Assembly (NCBI GenBank): GCA_002928515.1 | Contig: PERI01000008.1 | Coordinates: 1-64,000, forward strand | Length of the DNA stretch: 64,000 nt | From: Hyphomicrobium sp. | GTDB taxonomy: Bacteria > Pseudomonadota > Alphaproteobacteria > Rhizobiales > Hyphomicrobiaceae | Reading direction: 5' to 3' | Shown here: in pieces, positions 56,543 to 64,000 of the stretch | Layout: every line of letters starts with the position of its first letter | Position numbering within the stretch: position 1 is the first letter of the stretch | Made by a program: the position numbers and the translations under genes | The notes under the pieces: generated by a model | Seen by the model: only the letters and a program-made list of their open reading frames with translations | Told to the model about the DNA's origin: nothing | Databases searched by the model: none

Positions 56543-56876
56543 CGCGCTTCCTCGTCTGCGTACGAATTAATAAAATCGCAGAACCGCGCCGGCACCCCGT
56601 TATTTGCCCCGTCCGGTTCGTCGTCTCTTCTGAACCAACCGTGCCATCCTCCACTGGCGTCGGTGCTCGGTCAGTCCCCTTGACGGCGCGCTCGCCGTGT
56701 CTTCGTCAACACTAACACAAATTAATCGCGCTCTGAACGAAATCTTGCGTTGCATACGAGGCGGACTTGTGGCGAACGGCAAAAAGATTCGCAATTTTGA
56801 GCACATAAACCCAAGTCAGAGAGATGAGCTCTGCCTTTGGTCTATGCCGTCGGTATGGACGGAGATCTATCGCTGC
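56543..56876. other. Intergenic region between the two PopZ-type genes
   Basis: These 334 bases hold no convincing gene. They are expected to contain the promoter of copy A and the 3' untranslated region of copy B. No terminator or CtrA box was identified. Confidence 0.45.
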
Positions 56877-58367
56877 CTACTCGGCAGCAGCTTTGTGCTC
56901 GGATTTGGTAATGTCGGAAATCTCACGTAGCAGAGCACGTTCGATGATTTTCGGCATATTCTCTGCGAGCCAAACTTTGAGCAGCGGACGCAAAAGATCG
57001 GCGACGGTATCTTCCATCGACCTGGGCAAGTTGGCATTTGCGGCAGTCGTCAGCGGGGCACTGTTCACTTCTGATTGATGATCGCGAACCGTCATGGGGT
57101 GGACGGCTTGGGGGTGGACGGCTTGGGGGTGGACGGCTTGGGGGCTGTCCATAACCTCCAGCATGACAGGGTTTTCGAGCACCTGGACGGCGACGTACTG
57201 AGTGGATGGCCGGGTGGTCGTCGCATCAGTCGTGACAGCATCGGAGATGCCAGAAACAAAGCTCGAATTTTCCGGCTTTTTATAAGATGAAACGCGCTCT
57301 TGCGATGGTTCTGAGTAAGAGGACACAGGCGGCAAGGTCGCATTCACGTTGGGGGCAGCAACAATTGATGGCGTTGCAAAGATAGGTTCTGGCTGCGATG
57401 CATAATCAGAAGCTGGACTGAATGTTTGTGACGCGGCCTCTTCGTCATCACGCGCAGGCTTGTTTGACTTTGAATTCTCACGCTGGTCGAAAGCTGGCAC
57501 CGGTTCGAGAACGTCTCGGCGACGAAACGCATTGCGCCCGAGATCTGCGAAGGGTGCTTCGTCATGCGTTTGTGTGATCCGCTCCGGCGTGCGTTGGGCG
57601 AAAGGCGATACACCTAGATCGAGATTAAATGGTTCGTTGATTGTCCCAGTATCATCATTTTCTTGAGGTTGTATTGACGTTTCTGGCACGTACCCGTCGC
57701 GTGTCATTGTAAAGCGCGGAGATGCGTCTTCGGTTGCCGAGCGATCAAGACTGGCCGCAAGAGATGACGAAACATTCGACAGTTCAGACAACAACTGTTC
57801 TGAAACGGTCGTCGACTTGTTAGCTTCAGAACTGAAATCTGACGGCGCAAACGGCGCATCGGTTTCATCGGTTGTATGCGCTTGGTCATAAACATCGTCG
57901 GCCAGTAAATCTGAAATTTGCGCTTCGATGCGCGCAGCTGGCGACTGGACGTCATCGCCTCTTTCTAGCAACGACGATAGGGAAGTGGTCACTAGGTCCT
58001 GCCGTGATTGCGGGGGACGTATTGCGGATTGAGTCTCAAATTCATCGCTGGGTGCATCAGCCGATGCATTGTTTGCAGTTATTTCGCTGTGATTATTTTC
58101 TGTGTGTGACAGCCGCTCTTCAATTCTGTCCGTCGGCTGGGCCATTTCAGCATCGTTGCGCGTAGGCGTGTCAAAGCTCGGTTCCAAACGTCCCGGCGCG
58201 TCGCGCAGAAACATTGCCCGATCTAGAAGTGGCCGGGGCTGAGTGATTGATTTGACGTTCGAGCCAGGCAAACCTCGATGGCCTGGCGGATCCTCAGCAA
58301 TGATCTTACGGATCGACGCGAGGATCTCCTCCATGCTGGGTTCACTGCTGGATTCAAGTCTCGTCAT
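56877..58367 (-). CDS. PopZ/DUF2497-family polar organising protein, copy B
   Basis: The 496-residue protein has the canonical DUF2497 N-terminus EPSMEEILASIRKIIAEDPP (8-27), a very long disordered Asp/Glu/Ser/Thr-rich middle (about 40-420) and the C-terminal helices DLLRPLLKVWLAENMPKIIE (about 456-475) and ALLREISDITK. The start MTRLESSSEP at 58367 is preferred over an upstream in-frame Met. A 15-bp tandem repeat near 57101-57145 encodes three copies of QAVHP. The middle is much longer than in Caulobacter PopZ. It is the canonical copy by its termini. Confidence 0.88.
   Translation of the reverse strand: MTRLESSSEPSMEEILASIRKIIAEDPPGHRGLPGSNVKSITQPRPLLDRAMFLRDAPGRLEPSFDTPTRNDAEMAQPTDRIEERLSHTENNHSEITANNASADAPSDEFETQSAIRPPQSRQDLVTTSLSSLLERGDDVQSPAARIEAQISDLLADDVYDQAHTTDETDAPFAPSDFSSEANKSTTVSEQLLSELSNVSSSLAASLDRSATEDASPRFTMTRDGYVPETSIQPQENDDTGTINEPFNLDLGVSPFAQRTPERITQTHDEAPFADLGRNAFRRRDVLEPVPAFDQRENSKSNKPARDDEEAASQTFSPASDYASQPEPIFATPSIVAAPNVNATLPPVSSYSEPSQERVSSYKKPENSSFVSGISDAVTTDATTTRPSTQYVAVQVLENPVMLEVMDSPQAVHPQAVHPQAVHPMTVRDHQSEVNSAPLTTAANANLPRSMEDTVADLLRPLLKVWLAENMPKIIERALLREISDITKSEHKAAAE
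57101..57145. repeat. Three tandem copies of a 15-bp unit inside PopZ copy B
   Basis: GGACGGCTTGGGGGT occurs at 57101-57115 and 57116-57130, and with a last-base change at 57131-57145. The unit is a multiple of three, so the frame is kept; it encodes QAVHP three times. It is a likely site of slipped-strand copy-number change. Confidence 0.9.
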
Positions 58368-58790
58368 ACCGCACCTTTTCACACCGAACGCCCGACGTCT
58401 CACGGTGCCAAGGCGACCACGCGTGAAACCTTACCGCTTGAACGCCTCAACGCAGTTTCCAACCCTTAAGGGCAAGTTTCGCGCAGCTTGGAGGTCATGA
58501 AACAACTTCGACCGACAAACGTAACGACACATGAGAAACCGCATGACAACGGCGCACACGACCGAGCCCGCTTCCGCAACGCGTCATCAAAGTGACAGGT
58601 TGTAGAAGTTGGAGCAACGACCTTGGGTAGACTTATCCCCGAAGCGCGGCGCTCTCAAGGCAAATGCGCACGAAAACATGCGAGATCGTCAGAGCTTAAG
58701 CCTTACGAATCCAGGTTGTGCAGCCATCTATGTCAAATTCTTGGACCGAAAGTTCGGATCGATGTCCAACTTTCCGTACGTCCCACCCGA
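58368..58790. other. Intergenic region between tolC and PopZ copy B
   Basis: These 423 bases hold no convincing gene. A perfect palindrome CCCTTAAGGG lies at 58463-58472, about 96 bp upstream of the PopZ copy B start. No clear terminator for tolC was seen. Confidence 0.4.
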
Positions 58791-60314
58791 TTATTTCACT
58801 GGCTCGTGTTCGACGCGCGAGTTCCATAGATCTAAATGCTCACGGCGACCATCATCGTGCGTGATGTCGATACCCCACCATTTGCGACGCACGTCTTCAT
58901 AATGAGCTTCTGGCACATAGACGGTATCAGCGGCGCCGACTTCCGCGACACTCAGGCGGCCGATTTGGGCTATTACAGAATAGCTCGCAACCAGCACATT
59001 GCGCTTTGTCGTTTCTAAATTGACTTGAGAAACGAGCAATTCCTGTTGTGCGTTGAGCACTTCAAGCAGCGTACGCTGACCCACCTTTTCTTCCTCACGG
59101 ACGCCGTTCAGTGCCGTGCGGTTGGCTTCGATCTGCGCGCGATCCGATTCACTTTGGGCTCTGAACGCCGTCAATTGCGACCAAGCTTGTACGACCTGCG
59201 ATTGCACCTGCGCTCGTGCCTGCTCGATCTCTTGAATGAATGACACATGCGTATGCTTGGCTTGGCGCACGCGTGCATAGACTTCACCACCCGCAGGATA
59301 AATCGGAACGTTGACGCGGCCGACGACCGATGTCGACTCGGATTGATCGATGTTCTGCGATGGATCAAATCGCTCGGAATACGTCGCCTCGATCTGAGCA
59401 TCGGGTAACAACTCACCGCGAATTTGATCGACAACATATTTCGCGGCTTGCTCGCGATACAATGCGCCGACGACCAGAGGGTTCTCTTGCGTGCCGATCG
59501 CGATCGCCTCTTCCAGAGATTTCGGCACGAGCTTGCTATTGGGGTTGGCTTCAATCAGGCGTTGCGGAGGAGATCCGACGATTTGCTGATAAATCGCGCG
59601 GCTGGATTTGAGATTTGCCTGGGCGAGATAGAGGTCGGACACAGCCAAGGAGCGCCGCGCTTCAGACTGTGCAACGTCCGTGCGCGTCACTTCTCCGACC
59701 GCAAACCGATCTTTGGTCGCCTGCAATTCGGTGGTCAGAAACGAAAGGTTGTTTTCCCTCAAGCGCACGATTGCTTGATCGCGCACGACATCACCATAAG
59801 CCGTGACAGCGCTGAGCAAGACATCTTGTTCAACTGCGCGCAGCGTCTCACGGCCCGCACGCACATTGGCTTCCGCTGAATTCACCGCATTGAGGACGCG
59901 AAATCCTCGAAACACAGGTTGTACGAGCTGGAAAGCATAGCCTTTAGCTGTATTACCGCCCTGATTTCCCGAGCTAGGACGCGAGTAGCTTTTGTCATAC
60001 TCGATATCGGCAGAGCCATTGACGCTGGGACGGTAGCCCGAATTCGCGCGAGACACATCTTCATCTGTGGCGCGCAATCGCGCACGTTCCGCGTCGAGTT
60101 GCGGATTGTAGTTATAGGCTTGCGATAAGGTATCGATCAGCGATTGGGCGCGAACTTCACCCGTGATCAGCATCGTTAGGAACATCGCTGCTAGACACGC
60201 CCTCGTGGCGATCAGGCAAACATTCGACGGAGCCGAAACTACCAATCTCGAAGGCTCAATTTTTTTCAAAATCGTAATCAAAATGATACCCCGTCGATGC
60301 GCTAATCTGCGCAC
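58791..60314 (-). CDS. tolC: TolC-family outer-membrane efflux protein
   Basis: The 507-residue protein forms the outer-membrane channel of tripartite efflux or type I secretion. It has a signal peptide (ACLAAMFLTMLITGEVRAQS, cut after VRA), the TolC repeats with ALAEAYNYNPQL-like LSQAYNYNPQLDAERARL and LRATDEDV, the EVTRTDVAQSEARRSLA helix and QRTLLEVLNAQQELLVSQVN. The start is uncertain: the frame begins with a GTG at 60314, and a TTG or Met44 could start the real protein. Its neighbours are PIMT-like (upstream) and PopZ (downstream). No inner-membrane pump is nearby. Confidence 0.92.
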   Translation of the reverse strand: MRRLAHRRGIILITILKKIEPSRLVVSAPSNVCLIATRACLAAMFLTMLITGEVRAQSLIDTLSQAYNYNPQLDAERARLRATDEDVSRANSGYRPSVNGSADIEYDKSYSRPSSGNQGGNTAKGYAFQLVQPVFRGFRVLNAVNSAEANVRAGRETLRAVEQDVLLSAVTAYGDVVRDQAIVRLRENNLSFLTTELQATKDRFAVGEVTRTDVAQSEARRSLAVSDLYLAQANLKSSRAIYQQIVGSPPQRLIEANPNSKLVPKSLEEAIAIGTQENPLVVGALYREQAAKYVVDQIRGELLPDAQIEATYSERFDPSQNIDQSESTSVVGRVNVPIYPAGGEVYARVRQAKHTHVSFIQEIEQARAQVQSQVVQAWSQLTAFRAQSESDRAQIEANRTALNGVREEEKVGQRTLLEVLNAQQELLVSQVNLETTKRNVLVASYSVIAQIGRLSVAEVGAADTVYVPEAHYEDVRRKWWGIDITHDDGRREHLDLWNSRVEHEPVK

Positions 60315-60561
60315 ACGCTATTGAGCGTTACTGCGATTCGACCGCGCGAAGCAGTAGCGCCCGCGTGTCAGCCCCAGACAATAGTTATGATTTTGTTAAA
60401 GCCATGCCTCAGAAGCACGCCAGCGCACTGATTTTCCAACAACCGTGTCGGAAATCTCACAGCTTCAAATACTTATGCTCGGAATTTCCAATGAGCTGGC
60501 CACCAAGTACCGCGATCTCAAATGGGTTTTGGATTTTGCAATTTGGAAATCGGTGGACTTG

Positions 60562-61218
60562 CTAGAATGCAAATGCGCGCGCAGGCTGTTCGAAGCCTGG
60601 AAGACGCGGCGCAGATGCTTCAAATGCGATCCGTTGCGCCGTCGTTGCACCATTTTGAATGGCAACGAGCGCGTGCCCGACGCCATCATCCATGCGCACC
60701 ATGACTAGGCGGCCGCCATTGGCCAGTTGGTCCATCAATGGCTGCGGCGTGGCATCTAAAGAGCCTTCAATCAAAATAACATTATAAGGGGCTTCATCTC
60801 GCCAGCCGTCAGCAAGTGACCCGCAGACTATTTTTGCGTTGGAAAAACCCAATGACTTCATAGTCTCTTGTGCTTTTCTGCACAAATTAGGATCGCTTTC
60901 GAGCGCGATTACGCGAGAGGCTATCCGAGACAAAACTGCTGCCGAATAGCCAAGCGTAGAGCCCACTATGAGTACTGAATCGCCATCTTGCACTTCAGCG
61001 AGTTGCACTAGCCGGGCGAAATCACGAGGCGCCATTAGGCCCCGACCAGGAGCGACGGTTATGACTGTGTCCATATAGGCCAGTGTCGCCATTTCGCTGG
61101 GGACGAAGCGATCTCGCGGAATGTCTCGCATGGCACTCGTGATGCGCCGGTCGGTCACATCACTCGGCCTAACCTGGCTTTCGACCATGTTTTTGCGCTG
61201 CAGGGCACTATCGGCCAT
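60562..61218 (-). CDS. Protein-L-isoaspartate methyltransferase-like protein (PIMT family)
   Basis: The 218-residue protein resembles isoaspartyl methyltransferases: MVESQVRPSDVTDRRI (11-26), FVPSEMATLAY (about 40-50), and a SAM-binding motif I that reads VLIVGSTLGYSAAVLS (about 84-99). The usual motif EIGTGSGYQTA is altered (the acidic residue is lost and Gly-Ser-Gly becomes Ser-Thr-Leu-Gly), and the PHMHA block is replaced by PRDFA. It is therefore a divergent alphaproteobacterial type found beside tolC. Repair of isoaspartate is possible but unproven. The start at 61218 is preferred over an extension reaching 61461 that would overlap tRNA-Cys. Confidence 0.82.
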   Translation of the reverse strand: MADSALQRKNMVESQVRPSDVTDRRITSAMRDIPRDRFVPSEMATLAYMDTVITVAPGRGLMAPRDFARLVQLAEVQDGDSVLIVGSTLGYSAAVLSRIASRVIALESDPNLCRKAQETMKSLGFSNAKIVCGSLADGWRDEAPYNVILIEGSLDATPQPLMDQLANGGRLVMVRMDDGVGHALVAIQNGATTAQRIAFEASAPRLPGFEQPARAFAF

Positions 61219-61455
61219 GTTCGTTTCCTCAGTCCATCGATGCCGCGAATTTATACCATAGCTCCAGCTTTGGCGGTTTACATCACCGCGACAAGCTGAC
61301 CTTACTGTCTTTATGTGCTTACTGGAGCCGATTTCGCTTTGCTTCAATATCTTGTAATTATTCACTCCGATATGATAGACCGCCTTTCCCACAAGCGACG
61401 TGCGCGCTGCATGTGGGTTCTTGTCCGCAGCTGATGAAGCTCGCGGTGTATTTGG

Positions 61456-61529
61456 GGCCACGTGGCGGAGTGGTTACGTAGCGGACTGCAAATCCGCGTA
61501 CCCCGGTTCAATTCCGGGCGTGGCCTCCA
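61456..61529 (+). tRNA. tRNA-Cys (anticodon GCA)
   Basis: The acceptor stem pairs GGCCACG with CGTGGCC, the anticodon stem GCGGA/TCCGC encloses CTGCAAA (anticodon GCA), the T-loop is TTCAATT, and CCA is encoded. Length is 74 nt. The T-loop base after TTC is A rather than G, a minor change. Downstream DNA is AT-richer than the chromosome to the left, so the 3' end may be a second integration site. Confidence 0.96.
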
Positions 61530-61982
61530 AACTATCAATAAGTCCTAACCTAACAGTTGACCTGTTGGTCATAATCTTTTGCAAATTCTCGTGGCTCAGC
61601 AAAAGTCTCAATCCGGATCCTCGGAGTGCAGCTTCAGCGGCTGTGGCGTCCAGATTGTTTTGATGGTTGAGCCAGAACTCCAATTGATCCCCACTTACAT
61701 ATGAATCGGCACTGCATGCTGAGTGATCATATCGACTCGGCAATTTGGACAATATTCAGTTCTGCATTCTCGTTTTTGGGTAAAGCCTAAGTGAAGTCCG
61801 TTCAGCGCTGCATTCGTTAACTGCCACCGAAACACATTCGGCGGCGTATGGCCGCGCCCCTATAATTTAGGCGAATATAGCTATTAGATTTCACAAGTTA
61901 TATGCATTTGGCTCATACAAAGCTGGAACAAACATGGCATTGCTTCGTTTGGGCAATGTATTCGTGCTGAGCGCAGACTTCG
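61530..61982. other. Intergenic region after tRNA-Cys, no gene seen
   Basis: These 453 AT-rich bases contain no convincing gene. A frame on the minus strand (61474-61752) overlaps the tRNA and is rejected. A TATAAT sits at about 61860 and could be the -10 box for the hydrolase gene. No direct repeat of the tRNA 3' end was noticed in the window. Confidence 0.4.
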
Positions 61983-62825
61983 ATGCGTGATAGCCGCATC
62001 GTAAGGGACAATTTAGTGAAGACCGGAATATTACTTTTTCACGGCATTTCTGGAATGCCCGAAGAATTTCGTTATCTCTCTAATACTCTTGAGCGAGAAG
62101 GTTACGTCGTCTCGGCGCCATTAATTCCTGGTTTAGGTTGCGGAACCGATGTGGCTCATTTAGCAAAATGGGAAGATTGGTTGAGTGCCGCAGAAAAAGC
62201 ATTTTTTGCACTCGAGGGTAAGTGTGATCGCGTTATCGTGGGCGGACTATCGGCTGGCGCGACTTTGGCACTAGAATTATGCAACCGATATCAAGACCGT
62301 GTTGCAGGCGTCGTATTGCTGGCCCCAACATTAAAAGTGAATGGGTTTTCTATTCCTTGGACCTTCAAGCTTTTCACGCTATGCCAGCAAAGCATTGTTG
62401 CCCGACTTTTTAACTTCTCAGAGCGCGAGCCGTTTGGGCTTAAAGATGAGCGTATTCGTAAAATGGCAATGGATGCCATGCGTGCGGCTTCAGTCGGTAC
62501 CGCAGATCAGTTCTTTCAAGTAAACGGAATGATATTTTATCAGCTCCGAAGATTGCGCAGGCAATTAATCGGCAAGCTATCTAATATTTCACGCCCTACG
62601 CTTATTATCCATCCGCGTGACGACGATCAGAGTTCGGTTACTAACGCGCTTTATCTGCAAACGCGTTTGAGCGGGCCAATGGAAGTTTTGATCTTGGACG
62701 ACAGCTATCATGTTGTCACGTTAGACAAACAACGCCAAATCGTGGCTGAAAGAGATTCTTCTTTCGCAGCGAGGCTGAATGTTGGCCAACAATTTTCGCC
62801 ACAGTATAGCGCGTCAGCTCAGTAA
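61983..62825 (+). CDS. Alpha/beta hydrolase, carboxylesterase (Est30)-like
   Basis: The 280-residue protein has the alpha/beta-hydrolase triad: nucleophile Ser in GGLSAGATLALELC (about 81-94), Asp in IHPRDDDQSS and His in DSYHVVTLD (about 241-249). The oxyanion motif is LFHGISGMPEEF (18-29). The DSYHVVTLD ending is typical of Est30-like carboxylesterases and monoacylglycerol-type lipases. No signal peptide. A GTG at 62016 with AAGGGA upstream may be the true start, which would shorten the protein by 11 residues. Base composition is AT-richer than the chromosome. It is convergent with the acyltransferase gene. Confidence 0.83.
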   Translation: MRDSRIVRDNLVKTGILLFHGISGMPEEFRYLSNTLEREGYVVSAPLIPGLGCGTDVAHLAKWEDWLSAAEKAFFALEGKCDRVIVGGLSAGATLALELCNRYQDRVAGVVLLAPTLKVNGFSIPWTFKLFTLCQQSIVARLFNFSEREPFGLKDERIRKMAMDAMRAASVGTADQFFQVNGMIFYQLRRLRRQLIGKLSNISRPTLIIHPRDDDQSSVTNALYLQTRLSGPMEVLILDDSYHVVTLDKQRQIVAERDSSFAARLNVGQQFSPQYSASAQ

Positions 62826-62845
62826 GTTTGATGCGAGGTCTGTAT

Positions 62846-64000
62846 TTATGAATGCTCCATGTAGCGGGCGTGTTCGCCGAGTTCAATCAGATCGGGCTCT
62901 TGCGCCGCTAAAGACAATTTTGGATCAATTGCTCTGATAACTGGTCCAAGAACGCGTCCAGTATATTTGTAAAAAATCCAAGAGCGGCGCAACTCGCAAC
63001 CCATGCGGACTTTCGTAATGTAGTTCGTTTGTCCTGCTTGAAGAGTTGTGATTCCGTTTTTTATGCAATATTCGACTAGCGACATCCATTGGTGAAAATA
63101 GAGTGATCGCTCTAGAGCGAGCGGATAATGCATCCCGACAAATTTGAATATCAGACGATTTGCTTCAACCAGCAAAAACATGAAGCCAACGAGCTTGCCA
63201 TCAATTCTGCTGAGCATGACTTTGACGTTATCGTTGCTTGCGGCTGTGACTTGAGAAAAGTAATCCTCCGGCACTTCATCGAAGGCTTCATAATCGCGCG
63301 CGCGACGTTGGCGTGTTTCTTCGTAAAGCGCCTTGATTTCAGCCTCTATTCCGTCGATGTTTTCGACAAACGAGACGTCTACTTCGCCCGCCTGTCGCAT
63401 CTTTTTGCGAAGTTGTGTCCGTCGCTTCGATGGCAAAGATTGAATGTAGTGTTCGATTGAAGAGAACCGCACATTCATCTGTGCGATAGGCAAAGACTCG
63501 ATCACGCCAAAACCCGCGCGCTGTAAACTTGCACGATATTGGGTGCAGTCGGAATTTGTGACGTCCTTCAAAACTACTATTTTTATTCCCTCATTCGAAG
63601 CAACGGCTTCAAGGTGCTTCACCATGAGCACCAGCAATTTTGATTTTTCGGTATCCGATAAATCAGATGTAAACCCGATTGGGCATTCTTCCGTCATCGG
63701 ATGCCCCATACCTAAAATCGGTAATTTTACCAGTTGCGGGGCAATCGACATCACATAGCTGCTGAGCTTCTGGGCACGCTCGCCTAAAGCCATATCAATT
63801 CTGAAATCGAGCTTGAAAACGGGTGCGGCTGCAATCAGTTTTTGGCCGCTATAGGCGGCGAGCGCTGAAAACCTAAAATGTTTTGAATTGGCCTTCTCGC
63901 ATGCCAGGAAGTACGCCCAATCTTCACTTTGACCGACGAATAAGCTGTTCCAATCTCTTTCTGTTATTTCAGAAATGCTATTGTGATGGCGTATTTCGAA
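62846..64000 (-). CDS. FemAB/GNAT-like acyltransferase (PF04339-type), 5' end beyond window
   Basis: The frame is open from the stop at 62846 to the right edge at 64000, so 384 residues are visible and the true start lies outside. Translation of 63794-64000 continues with a plausible N-terminal half (DWNSLFVGQSEDWAYFLACE), which the shorter Met start at 63793 would lose. Core segments are SKRRTQLRKKMRQ, EETRQRRARDYEAFDEVP, GFMFLLVEANRLIFKFVG and FHQWMSLVEYCIKNGITTLQAG, with GQTNYITKVRMG near the end. This resembles the FemAB-type double-GNAT proteins, a superfamily with peptidoglycan-linked and lipid N-acyltransferases including the Caulobacter ceramide synthase. The substrate is unknown. Confidence 0.75.
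   Translation of the reverse strand, partial: FEIRHHNSISEITERDWNSLFVGQSEDWAYFLACEKANSKHFRFSALAAYSGQKLIAAAPVFKLDFRIDMALGERAQKLSSYVMSIAPQLVKLPILGMGHPMTEECPIGFTSDLSDTEKSKLLVLMVKHLEAVASNEGIKIVVLKDVTNSDCTQYRASLQRAGFGVIESLPIAQMNVRFSSIEHYIQSLPSKRRTQLRKKMRQAGEVDVSFVENIDGIEAEIKALYEETRQRRARDYEAFDEVPEDYFSQVTAASNDNVKVMLSRIDGKLVGFMFLLVEANRLIFKFVGMHYPLALERSLYFHQWMSLVEYCIKNGITTLQAGQTNYITKVRMGCELRRSWIFYKYTGRVLGPVIRAIDPKLSLAAQEPDLIELGEHARYMEHS

Noticed and set aside
57101-57145. CRISPR-like repeat
   Set aside because: The units are directly joined without spacers and encode a coding repeat in PopZ copy B.
61474-61752. 92-aa minus-strand ORF after tRNA-Cys
   Set aside because: Its last residues are simply the tRNA-Cys sequence read in reverse, a well-known false ORF pattern.
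62846-63793. Shorter start (Met at 63793) for the FemAB-like gene
   Set aside because: The same frame continues open to 64000 with family-like residues, so the gene extends beyond the window.

Overview
The window is an alphaproteobacterial chromosome segment, most likely from the order Hyphomicrobiales (Rhizobiales). The evidence is gene content and order: IHF-alpha, FabH, PlsX, DUF177 and a CBP3-type cytochrome bc1 chaperone in a row; SecDF-YajC beside homologues of the mitochondrial complex I assembly factors NDUFAF3 and NDUFAF6; argS, a SPOR protein, nagZ, scpAB, tatABC, serS and surE in one long minus-strand run; dgt, erpA, xth and an ExoR-like gene together; and valS, PopZ/DUF2497 and tolC together. 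Genus cannot be told from the sequence alone. No rRNA, CRISPR array or complete insertion sequence was seen.

Layout. (a) 1-4633 is accessory DNA that ends at the 3' end of tRNA-Pro(GGG). It holds the start of a plasmid-type replication initiator cut by the window edge, an AlpA-like regulator, two unknown ORFs, and a hipB-hipA pair followed by a third gene for another kinase-fold protein. Paired inverted motifs lie upstream of several of these genes. (b) 4634-10072 carries a phosphopantetheinyl transferase, a MerR regulator, ihfA, fabH, plsX, DUF177 and a bc1 chaperone. (c) 10272-18216 holds bamE, the proton-pumping pyrophosphatase hppA, small secreted proteins, a DUF937 protein, a RidA protein, a DUF2157/GDYxxLxY membrane pair and a lipoprotein with a possible Cys-His-Asp triad. 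(d) 18364-29186 holds trmFO, a large secreted SGNH hydrolase, the NDUFAF6-like and NDUFAF3-like genes, secF, secD, yajC, a DUF815 ATPase and an NlpD-type lipoprotein with a degenerate LytM domain and a good CtrA box upstream. (e) 29478-43162 is a nearly unbroken minus-strand housekeeping array from surE back to dgt, interrupted by an orphan ABC ATPase. (f) 43315-52442 holds erpA, a MoaD/ThiS plus BNR-repeat pair, xth, an ExoR-like gene overlapping ilvD, and a DUF898, M48 protease and DUF2939 envelope cluster. (g) 52452-61218 holds valS, two adjacent PopZ/DUF2497 paralogues, tolC and a PIMT-like methyltransferase. (h) tRNA-Cys(GCA) at 61456-61529 is followed by AT-richer DNA with an esterase-like gene and a FemAB/GNAT-like acyltransferase that runs off the right edge.

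Themes. Many genes serve the envelope and its division: Tat and Sec export, BamE, TolC, NlpD-like and SPOR proteins, NagZ, PopZ, DUF898/M48. The strongest candidates for undescribed biology are the HipB-HipA-kinase operon with its palindromic operators in the tRNA-Pro element, the MoaD/ThiS plus BNR pair, the tandem PopZ paralogues and the DUF898-M48-DUF2939 cluster. Function calls come from reading motifs and recalled family knowledge; no database search was run.
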